A DNA stretch of 64,000 nt. Origin: Phocaeicola_A sp963652075 (GTDB taxonomy: Bacteria; Bacteroidota; Bacteroidia; Bacteroidales; Bacteroidaceae). Made by a program: the position numbers and the translations under genes. Location: positions 11,173 to 75,172 of the forward strand of contig CAVJRQ010000036.1 of the NCBI GenBank assembly GCA_963652075.1, in the 5' to 3' direction. The notes beneath the pieces were generated by a model, which was not told where the DNA came from, searched no databases, and saw only the letters and a program-made list of their open reading frames with translations. Positions 27,169 through 34,465 of this stretch are shown piece after piece (the first letter of the stretch is position 1; every line of letters starts with the position of its first letter).

Positions 27169-29328
27169 TTAAGCGTTAAGTTGATAGGTAATCTTGATTT
27201 CTTCGTGCGTAGCTATCCACAGGCGGTAGGTACCGTCGTGCATATCCTCGAAGGTGCCTGCCGATGCCTTGGGCAGTCCGGCCGCCTTCACGTAGAGGAA
27301 GCCTTGACCTTCGGTGGCCTTCACGCGCAGTTCGTTCGCATCCATATAGATGTCGATGTCACCGTTGGGAGTGGGTACGCTACCCTTCATCCAGGCAAGT
27401 CCGCCCAACACGGGACGAATCTCAAACTCCCTGTATCCCGGCTTCACGGGTTTCACGCCCAAGTAGTACTTGCCCAACAGGTAGATAGGGCTGGCTCCCC
27501 AGGCATGGCAAAGGCTCTTGCCGTAGGGACGGCCATACATGGCCAAGTGTTGGCGGCCGTGCTCCTCGGGGTTGTACTTCTCCCAGAAAGAGGTAGCGCC
27601 CTCCTTCAGCATACCGCCCCAGTAGGCTTTCATCTCCTTCAGCACTTGGGTCTGGTAGCCCATCTCACACATCGCCTCCAGTTCATAGAAGCGCATGTAA
27701 GGGGTGGTGATTTGGGGCACCTCCTCGTTCAGCATCACGTGTTCCACCACCGCCTTCTTCTGTGCCTCGTTCAGGTAGCCGAGCGTGAGGGCGAACATGT
27801 TGGGGAACTTGTTGATTTCCGTGCTGGGAGCGTCGCCTCCGCCGATGTTGTGAATAAAGGCGTGACGGTCTTCTTTCCAGAAGAGGGAGAGGATGTTCCC
27901 ACGCAACCGTTCCGCCCGGTCGGCGTAATAGGTTTCATCGTCCGCGAGGCCCAACAGGCGCGCGCAGTCGCGCATCACCTCCTGACTCTTGCAATAGAGA
28001 AGCTGTTCAAATGCCAACGCGCCCTTCTTGTCCATCGGGAAGTCCGCCCAGTCCACAAACACCCAGTCGCCCTCCTGGCCTTCCACCATCTGCAGGTCGT
28101 TGGTGCGTCCTCCCACATAGTCCATCATCGATTTCATGCGCGGGTAGATTTGCTTCACGAAGTGCTCGTCGCCCGTATAGAGGTAGTAGCCATAGACACT
28201 GATGACCCAATAGAAGGTGTAGTCCATGATGGTATTGATGTGGCTGGTCACGGGGTCTTTGCCGCGCAGCAGCCAGATGGTGCGTTTCACCGTCTCGCTG
28301 TCGAAGAAGAGGTAGTAGTTCATCAGGTAGCTCTGGATAGCGTCGCCGCTCCACACCCAACGGTCGCGTTTGATGCCGTCGATGAAGAACTCCCTGGTCG
28401 TGAGGTGCATCGTATAGACACCCACCTTCCACATGGCGTTCAGCTCTTCGTCGTTGCAGCTGAACGATCCCCGGTAGTTGACAGGCAGGTATTCGTACTC
28501 CATGGCGAGGTCGGTCAAGGCGGCCGTTCCTTCCGTGGTGACGAAGATGTAGCGGAACGCCTTGCTGTTGCAGAGTGTATAGTCCGCCTCACGCTTCACG
28601 CCCGTGTTTAGCGCCAGGTCAGTAATCGTGTCGACCCCCACGGCAATGGCATCCAACGTTTCGCAATACTCCTTGTCGGTCGCCTCTTCGTCACTCTCGC
28701 CGTAATAGAGACGTATCACGCCCTCACCGGTCACGCCTTTCAATACGGCGTAGCCGAACGTCTCTTTCCCGAAGTCGTAGAGCACACCGCCGTCCACCGC
28801 CTTGCGGCTGACGGCTTCCTGTGGGGTGCGGCTCAGCTTGAACCGGGAAGGACGGCTGTCGATGCGGTTGAAGTTCCAGCAGCCCGCGTCGGCGTAGAGC
28901 GTCGCGGAGGTGTCGCTGGCCTTGCCGCTCTCGTCTATCCACTCCTTGTCCTCATAGGTCACCCGCCACGTGGAGTCGGTATGCACCGTCCTACCTATTA
29001 TATATATAGCGGGCGGCGTGGCTTGGTTCCACACCTTGATGTTCAGTTTGTGCCGTCCGGCAGGCAGGAGGAACTTCTCCGGCATGCCGAACTGCAGCTT
29101 ACCGTCGAGCTTGATGTTGAACGTACCCTCCACGGCGATGTCAATCGTCTCCGCCTCGGGCAGGTCAAGTTCTTTGCTGAATTCCACCGTCACGTAGTGA
29201 CTGTCCATCTTCCAGAACGGAGGGAAGAAAGCCCCCCGCTCCGTACGTCGGTTGTTCATCCGGTTGCCCAACCAGATTTCATAATCCCCCGGATACCATA
29301 TCCAGGTTGCTTCAGATATTGTCGCCAT
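27169..29328 (-). CDS. Glycoside hydrolase family 78 alpha-L-rhamnosidase, no signal peptide (cytoplasmic)
   Basis: This 719-residue enzyme starts MATISEATWIWYPGDYEIW, the standard N-terminal beta domain of family 78. The (alpha/alpha)6 barrel carries the motif DGIKRDRWVWSGDAIQSY near residue 320, which holds the expected acid residues of inverting rhamnosidases. The C-terminal HAWGASPIYLLGKYYLGVKPVKPGYREFEIRP is typical of the family. No signal peptide or lipobox is present, in contrast to most other enzymes of the operon, so it should work in the cytoplasm. Its start lies 17 bases inside the end of the MFS transporter gene, a tight coupling that suggests it hydrolyses what the transporter imports. 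Confidence 0.9.
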   Translation of the reverse strand: MATISEATWIWYPGDYEIWLGNRMNNRRTERGAFFPPFWKMDSHYVTVEFSKELDLPEAETIDIAVEGTFNIKLDGKLQFGMPEKFLLPAGRHKLNIKVWNQATPPAIYIIGRTVHTDSTWRVTYEDKEWIDESGKASDTSATLYADAGCWNFNRIDSRPSRFKLSRTPQEAVSRKAVDGGVLYDFGKETFGYAVLKGVTGEGVIRLYYGESDEEATDKEYCETLDAIAVGVDTITDLALNTGVKREADYTLCNSKAFRYIFVTTEGTAALTDLAMEYEYLPVNYRGSFSCNDEELNAMWKVGVYTMHLTTREFFIDGIKRDRWVWSGDAIQSYLMNYYLFFDSETVKRTIWLLRGKDPVTSHINTIMDYTFYWVISVYGYYLYTGDEHFVKQIYPRMKSMMDYVGGRTNDLQMVEGQEGDWVFVDWADFPMDKKGALAFEQLLYCKSQEVMRDCARLLGLADDETYYADRAERLRGNILSLFWKEDRHAFIHNIGGGDAPSTEINKFPNMFALTLGYLNEAQKKAVVEHVMLNEEVPQITTPYMRFYELEAMCEMGYQTQVLKEMKAYWGGMLKEGATSFWEKYNPEEHGRQHLAMYGRPYGKSLCHAWGASPIYLLGKYYLGVKPVKPGYREFEIRPVLGGLAWMKGSVPTPNGDIDIYMDANELRVKATEGQGFLYVKAAGLPKASAGTFEDMHDGTYRLWIATHEEIKITYQLNA

Positions 29329-30679
29329 AGCGTTCTTTCGTTATTTGGTCCAATGATTTGCCGCGGGTCTTCGGTGTCCAGATGGTACCGATGAGCAGCG
29401 AAGCCATCAACAAGGCTATCATGATGTAAGCGGCACGGTAGAATCCTTCGCCGTTCTCGCCGTAGATGAAGACGAAGCCCAAGCCCCAGACGGCGGACAC
29501 GCCCCGGACGATGAAGAACATGATGCCCTGCGCCGCCGCACGGTATTTGGCAGGGAAGAGTTCCGAGGCCCACAGGGCATAGAACGCCTGCACCGAAATG
29601 CCTGCCTGGATGGCCCACAGCAGGGTGAAGATGAGCAGTCCGGCAATGCTGCTGATGCCGATGGTGACAATGATGAGCCATGCGATGACACCCATCGCCA
29701 CGCCGAAGCAGTAGAGCCAACGCTGGTTCACCTTATCCACCAGCATCGAGAAGATGAAAGTGGCGATGATGATGATGATCCACTGGGCAGCGGAGAGCAT
29801 GTTGGCATGCACGTTGGAGAGTCCGCCCGCCGTTTCGTAGATATGCTGTTGGAAGAATCCCATCACGGAGCTTACCAGGTTCCAGGTCAGGTAGATACCG
29901 GCCAAAAAGATGATGGTGCGCACGTTCACTTTGTTGGTGAACAACGATCCGAAGGAGTCGAACGTGCCGGCTTGCTTCTCTCCAGTCGCCCGGGTCTCCT
30001 TGGCGGCTTTCCACTCGGCGGACTCGTTGAGCTGGCGTTGCAGCAGCCAGGCGATGAACGCCACGATGAGCAGGGAGGCGAAGACGATGCGGCTACTGAA
30101 TACGTTCAGTTCGGCACCGACGGCCGTGCCTCCGGTAATCCATTCCGCCAGACTCTCCACAAAGCCGAAGAGCACACCCTTGGTGCCGTCACCCGTCGGG
30201 GGTGCCAGCAGCATGCCCAGCACGAGGATGATGGTCGGGCCGATGCCCCACGCCATCTGCGAGATGCCGATGTTGCGGCCGCGGTTGCCTATCTCGGAGT
30301 TTTCGGATATGTAGGTCCACGAAGCCGGCACGCCCACGCCTACCGAGATACCCGTCACCAAGAATCCCGCCAGCAGCATGGGGAAGTTCACCGACACCAT
30401 GATGAGGGCCACGCCCACCATATATATCAGCATGTTGTACGTGTAGATGGCTTTACGGCCATACTTGTCGGCCAGGAAACCGCCGATGATGGCACCGATG
30501 GCGGCACCCAGACAGTTGGCGCTGATGGCGTTGAGCCATCCCAAGTGTCCTTCGGTCAGTCCCAAGTAATTCTGCCACAAGGTCAATCCGCAGGCACCCG
30601 CTACAATGGCGCCCGCATCCAAATAGTTGGTAAGTGAAACAGCGATGGTGCTTTTCAAACTACCTTTCGAGTCTTTCAT
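29312..30679 (-). CDS. MFS family sugar (or glycoside) transporter
   Basis: This 455-residue inner-membrane permease shows about twelve hydrophobic segments. The MFS signature GFLADKYGRKAIY follows the second segment near residue 70, and GFLVTGISVGVGVPASW carries the sugar-porter-like loop. A central hydrophilic loop (about 205-235) separates the halves. It probably imports a monosaccharide or small oligosaccharide from the periplasm with protons. Overlap with the gene for a cytoplasmic rhamnosidase suggests a rhamnose-containing cargo, which is inference. It is the second gene of the catabolic operon, 67 bases after the GH127 gene. Confidence 0.85.
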   Translation of the reverse strand: MKDSKGSLKSTIAVSLTNYLDAGAIVAGACGLTLWQNYLGLTEGHLGWLNAISANCLGAAIGAIIGGFLADKYGRKAIYTYNMLIYMVGVALIMVSVNFPMLLAGFLVTGISVGVGVPASWTYISENSEIGNRGRNIGISQMAWGIGPTIILVLGMLLAPPTGDGTKGVLFGFVESLAEWITGGTAVGAELNVFSSRIVFASLLIVAFIAWLLQRQLNESAEWKAAKETRATGEKQAGTFDSFGSLFTNKVNVRTIIFLAGIYLTWNLVSSVMGFFQQHIYETAGGLSNVHANMLSAAQWIIIIIATFIFSMLVDKVNQRWLYCFGVAMGVIAWLIIVTIGISSIAGLLIFTLLWAIQAGISVQAFYALWASELFPAKYRAAAQGIMFFIVRGVSAVWGLGFVFIYGENGEGFYRAAYIMIALLMASLLIGTIWTPKTRGKSLDQITKERYGDNI

Positions 30680-30746
30680 TCGTTCAATATTTTATTTAAG
30701 GTTCTAATTCTTGTTTCTTCTCCATGGGCACGTCGCCCCCGGTAGG

Positions 30747-32834
30747 TCAGCGGGCCAACGGCATCCATACGGTCATCTCCGCCTTGCCGCGGTTGCCCCA
30801 CGCAAAGTAGGGTATCAGCCGTATCTTCACCTGCTTGTCCGCCTTTCCCACTTCGCGATAGAGCGTCCCTGTCCACGAAGCCTCGTCGGCCAAGCGCGCG
30901 GTGCCCTCGAGCACCTTCATGCGGCTGCCGTCAATGGTCTGCTCCGTAGCGGTAAACTGGATATCGGAGGGTATCAGCACGTTGTCAATCTTCTTGCCGC
31001 CCTCGATGTCCATGCTTTCGAGACAGTACACCAACGGTCCGCGTTTCACGGCCACCTGGTTACGGGTCTCCTCCACCAAGGGGTTCGACTCCAGCAGCTT
31101 GGCTTTCATCTCCAAGTTCAGCTCCACCACGTCCCCTTTCTTCCATACACGTTCCACGGTGACGTAGGTATTCGCCTTGGAGGCTATCTCCACCGGTTCG
31201 CCGTTCACCTTCAACGAGGCGTTGTCGCACCATCCCGGGATGCGCAGGCAGAGTTTCACGGCCTGCTTCTTGGGCGCGTCCGCAAAGGTCAGCTTCACGA
31301 GCCCGTCGTAGGGATAACCGGTTTCCTGTTTCAATGCCAACGGCATCTTCTTGCCAAACGAGGTATTCAGTTCGTTCGCTCCGTAGAGGTTGCAGTAGAC
31401 GGCGTTCTCGCCCACGGTGTAGGCGTAGTTCTGCGCTTCGCAGATGGTACGCAGGGTGTTGGGCGGACAGCAGAAGCAACTGATGTACTCCTGCCGTTCT
31501 TTCGGCCAACGGAGGGTGTAGGGGAAGTCGGCGCTGATGCGCAGCGGATTGGTGTAGAAATACTTCTTGCCGTCAAGGCTCACGCCGCTCAGCACGCTGT
31601 TGTAGAGCGCCGTCTCCACGATGTCGGCATATTTGGCATCGCCCGTGGTCTCCAGCATGCGCCAGTTGAACAGCATATTGCCGATGTTGGCGCAGGTTTC
31701 GTTGTGCGCCGTACTGTTGGGCAGCTGGTAGGCGCGTCCGTAACTTTGGTGTACCTTCTGGATGCTGTCCGGCTCGTAGCAGGTGCCGTCGGGCGACGTG
31801 CCGTCATAGAGGGCGCCGCAGGCACCGGTGACGTACATCTTCCGGCTGACGATATCCTGCCAGATGCTCGTGAGGTTCTTCATCAGCTGTTCCTCACCGG
31901 TCTCGGCATACACGTCGGCCACTCCGGCATAGAGGTAATTGGCGCGCACGGCGTGTCCCATCGCGTTATACTGGTTGCGGAAGGGGATGCGGTCCTGGTT
32001 GTCGTCCGTCCCGTTCTCCACCATGCCGCGGATGTCTATCAGGTTTTTGGAGAGTTCCAAGTAGCGGGGATTGCCGGTAGCGCGGTACATCTCCACCACA
32101 CCCATGTAGTGTGAGGGGCAGATGGCGTTGCGCGCCAGTTCCGCTGAGGCCGTCTCGTAGAAATGGCACAGGAAGTCGGCTGCCTTGATAGCGACGTCGA
32201 GCAGCGTACGTTTCCCCGTCGCCCGGTAGTGGGTGATGCCCGCCATCATCAAGTGTCCCAAGTTATAGGTCTCGAAGTTGAGCCGGTTGGCGAACGCGCC
32301 TTTCTCATTCTCCGTCCCCACCTTGGTGCCTATCACGGTCTGTTTCTTGGCATGGGAATCGATGCCCTTGTTCCGTTCGTCGATGATGACGGGGGTATGG
32401 ATGTAGCCATCCTCGCGCTGCGACTTCACCACCATCCCGATGAACTTGTCCATTAAAGCGTCCAGTTCGGGATTTTTGTTGACGGCATAGACCGCTGCCA
32501 CGGCTTCGAGCCATTTGTACATGTCGCCGTCGTGAAACGGAGGTCCCCAATGCTCGCCCGGGCAAACGCCGGCCGCTATCTCGAAGTTGCGGAAGCCGTG
32601 CGACACGTCCGGATCGTTCCAGGTGTTCCACATGCTCTGCAACGACACGTTGCTGTATACGTTGAAACGCTCACCCCAAAAGCCGTCAGTCCAGCGGACA
32701 GCGCCCAGCGGCACATTCGACATCTTCGCGTAGTGGCTTTTACTCATGTCCGTCAATCCGTCGGACTGTGCGCTCACCGGCACACCTACCATCGCGGCCG
32801 CCAGCAAGGAGAAAACGATTTGTCTTTTTATCAT
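30747..32834 (-). CDS. GH127-family enzyme (beta-L-arabinofuranosidase type)
   Basis: About 695 residues from MIKRQIVFSLLAAAMVGVPVSA, a clear signal peptide; an upstream ATG at 32882 would lie inside the promoter and is rejected. The (alpha/alpha)6 barrel has the GH127 catalytic elements: NETCANIG with the conserved glutamate (about residue 377), and the metal-binding cysteine cluster CFCCPPN (about 455) that includes the cysteine nucleophile known for this family. GH127 members remove beta-L-arabinofuranose, and some Bacteroides forms act on other pectin sugars, so the exact sugar is open. It is the first gene of the catabolic operon and begins about 30 bases after the predicted transcription start. 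Confidence 0.9.
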   Translation of the reverse strand: MIKRQIVFSLLAAAMVGVPVSAQSDGLTDMSKSHYAKMSNVPLGAVRWTDGFWGERFNVYSNVSLQSMWNTWNDPDVSHGFRNFEIAAGVCPGEHWGPPFHDGDMYKWLEAVAAVYAVNKNPELDALMDKFIGMVVKSQREDGYIHTPVIIDERNKGIDSHAKKQTVIGTKVGTENEKGAFANRLNFETYNLGHLMMAGITHYRATGKRTLLDVAIKAADFLCHFYETASAELARNAICPSHYMGVVEMYRATGNPRYLELSKNLIDIRGMVENGTDDNQDRIPFRNQYNAMGHAVRANYLYAGVADVYAETGEEQLMKNLTSIWQDIVSRKMYVTGACGALYDGTSPDGTCYEPDSIQKVHQSYGRAYQLPNSTAHNETCANIGNMLFNWRMLETTGDAKYADIVETALYNSVLSGVSLDGKKYFYTNPLRISADFPYTLRWPKERQEYISCFCCPPNTLRTICEAQNYAYTVGENAVYCNLYGANELNTSFGKKMPLALKQETGYPYDGLVKLTFADAPKKQAVKLCLRIPGWCDNASLKVNGEPVEIASKANTYVTVERVWKKGDVVELNLEMKAKLLESNPLVEETRNQVAVKRGPLVYCLESMDIEGGKKIDNVLIPSDIQFTATEQTIDGSRMKVLEGTARLADEASWTGTLYREVGKADKQVKIRLIPYFAWGNRGKAEMTVWMPLAR

Positions 32835-32871
32835 TGGTATTAGTTTATATTTGGTTCTAAGAATAAGTGTA

Positions 32872-32904
32872 CAAATATACATTTATTTCTTTAATGCAAC
32901 CAAA
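32872..32904 (-). promoter_or_regulatory. Housekeeping promoter of the catabolic operon
   Basis: On the reverse strand TTTG (32904-32901), 21 bases, then TATATTTG (32879-32872) fit the Bacteroides promoter consensus TTTG-N19-21-TAnnTTTG exactly. Transcription would begin near 32865, giving a leader of about 30 bases before the GH127 start. No ECF-type promoter is needed to explain expression. Regulation would have to come from upstream DNA such as the palindrome array at 32994-33093. Confidence 0.75.
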
Positions 32905-32993
32905 TATCTCCCTAATCTATAAAAATTATTAGCAGTTTTAACGCTGTCACACCCACAATCTATCGATGTCATCATGCGGTTTGTCAGGATTGT

Positions 32994-33093
32994 TGACAGT
33001 TGTCATAAAGGTTGCTGACAGTTGTCGTAAACGTTTCTGACAATTGTCGTAAAGGTTGTTGACAATTGTCATTCATCTTGCTGACAATTGTCA
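32994..33093. repeat. Array of five palindromes with an exact 22-bp period (core TGACAATTGTCA)
   Basis: Copies of TGACA(A/G)TTGTC(A/G) start at 32994, 33016, 33038, 33060 and 33082, precisely 22 bases apart. The copies at 33060 and 33082 are perfect 12-base palindromes; the others differ at one or two positions. Spacers are 10 bases, and the first three share the pattern TAAAnGTT. The array sits between the promoter of the catabolic operon (32872-32904) and the fecR start (33329). Two helical turns per unit would place every site on one face of the DNA, as expected for cooperative protein binding. The rest of 32905-33328 is AT-rich non-coding DNA with no gene that I can see. Confidence 0.92.
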
Positions 33094-33242
33094 TTCAATC
33101 CATGCAAGTGCTTTCTTACACTGTATCAACGGGTTTTGATTATGTTTCAAAGCGTGGTAATACAACGCATATCGCCGTTGACTGTTATTGTCCAAAGTTG
33201 TGCTGTTTTTAGAGAAAGGAAATATTTTTCGCATTTCCCGTA

Positions 33243-33285
33243 CCCCTCTTAAATATTCTTTTCGTTATTTAAGAAAAAGGAGGGG
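33243..33285. promoter_or_regulatory. Compound inverted repeat upstream of fecR
   Basis: CTTAAATA (33248-33255) and TATTTAAG (33266-33273) form an 8-base inverted repeat with a 10-base spacer. It is extended by CCCCTC (33243-33248) and GAGGGG (33280-33285) after a short bulge. It lies 44 bases before the fecR start. It could be an operator or an RNA hairpin in the fecR-susC leader. A degenerate -7-like TACCTTTA (33303-33310) follows, without a recognisable -33 element. Confidence 0.5.
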
Positions 33286-33328
33286 CGAGACCCGATCCTT
33301 TATACCTTTATATTAAGAGTAGACAGAT

Positions 33329-34438
33329 ATGAACATAGAAGCATTATTGGCCAAGTACGTTGCCGGAATCCTTACGGAAGAGGAGGAGGCACAGTTGCGT
33401 CAATGGCGCAACGAAGACCCTTCGCACGAGGCTTTTATGACCAAGCTCGACAAACGGAGAAACTACCGCAAACTTTATCAGCAATACCGTATGCGGCACG
33501 CGCAAACGCTCAAGGCTATAAGGCGCGCCAACTTCAGACGCCGCCTCATGTGGGCAGCCGCATGGGCATTGCCCGTCGTCTTGGCCACCACACTGTGGCT
33601 GACACTGAGCCGCACGGAATCGCCCGTTGAAGAGATTGTCCCTGGAAGTCCGCAAGCCACGCTCATCCTGGAAAACGGATCGCAAGTGAAACTGGGCAAC
33701 ACGAAAGAGCTTGGATGGATACGCATCAACGATGCCACCATGACCTCGGAGAAGAACGGACATCTCATTTACAAGCCTTCGAAGAAAGTCCAACCCCATC
33801 TGAAGAACACGCTGGTAACTCCGCGTGGCGGTGAATACCACGTCACCTTGCCGGACGGCACCAACATCCACCTGAATTCCCTCTCCAAATTGGAATATCC
33901 TATCGACTTCAGTGCGGACAAGCGTGAGGTGACGCTCACGGGCGAAGCCTACTTCGAGATAGCGAAAGACCCCAAACGCCCTTTCATCGTAAAGGCGAAC
34001 GGAGTGGCCATCAAGCAATACGGCACGAAGTTCAGCGTGAACGCACGCTCTCCGCAGACCACGACAGTGGCATTGGAAGAGGGTAGTGTCGGCATCACCG
34101 CACCGGGACAGGCCGAAGTGAGAATGACCTCGGGCGAGGTGGCCCGCTGGAACGCCAATGAGCCGCGCATGGAGAAAGAAGAGAACAACCTGGAGCCTTA
34201 CACGGCATGGCACCGCAACCGTTTTGTGTTCGAGGACGAGTCCTTGGGCAACATCATGGAGACCCTCTCGCTGTGGTACAACATGGACGTGCGCTTCCAG
34301 GAAGAGCGGTTGGCGGAGCTTCACTTCACCGGCAACCTGAGCCGTTACGAGGACATACAGGTGATACTGGACGGAATAAAGTCGACCGTGGACATCCGTT
34401 ACGAAATCAAAGAGAGACAAATAAGAATAACGAGATAA
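33329..34438 (+). CDS. FecR-family anti-sigma factor
   Basis: This 369-residue inner-membrane protein has an N-terminal cytoplasmic anti-sigma region (about 1-70), one transmembrane helix (residues 73-93), a periplasmic FecR domain (about 155-260, with TPRGGEYHVTLPDGTNIHLNS and GEAYFEIAKD) and a C-terminal DUF4974 domain (RFVFEDESLGNIMETLS to the end). In this family the periplasmic part senses a signal from a TonB-dependent receptor carrying an STN domain and releases an ECF sigma factor. Such an STN-bearing SusC is the next gene, 27 bases on. The partner sigma gene, normally directly upstream, is absent from the window. Confidence 0.92.
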   Translation: MNIEALLAKYVAGILTEEEEAQLRQWRNEDPSHEAFMTKLDKRRNYRKLYQQYRMRHAQTLKAIRRANFRRRLMWAAAWALPVVLATTLWLTLSRTESPVEEIVPGSPQATLILENGSQVKLGNTKELGWIRINDATMTSEKNGHLIYKPSKKVQPHLKNTLVTPRGGEYHVTLPDGTNIHLNSLSKLEYPIDFSADKREVTLTGEAYFEIAKDPKRPFIVKANGVAIKQYGTKFSVNARSPQTTTVALEEGSVGITAPGQAEVRMTSGEVARWNANEPRMEKEENNLEPYTAWHRNRFVFEDESLGNIMETLSLWYNMDVRFQEERLAELHFTGNLSRYEDIQVILDGIKSTVDIRYEIKERQIRITR

Positions 34439-34465
34439 TTAACCCTAATCAATAATTATGTAAGT

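Noticed and set aside
32835..32882. Upstream start for the GH127 gene (16 extra residues)
   Set aside because: The extension overlaps the predicted -7 element and transcript start and would bury the signal peptide.
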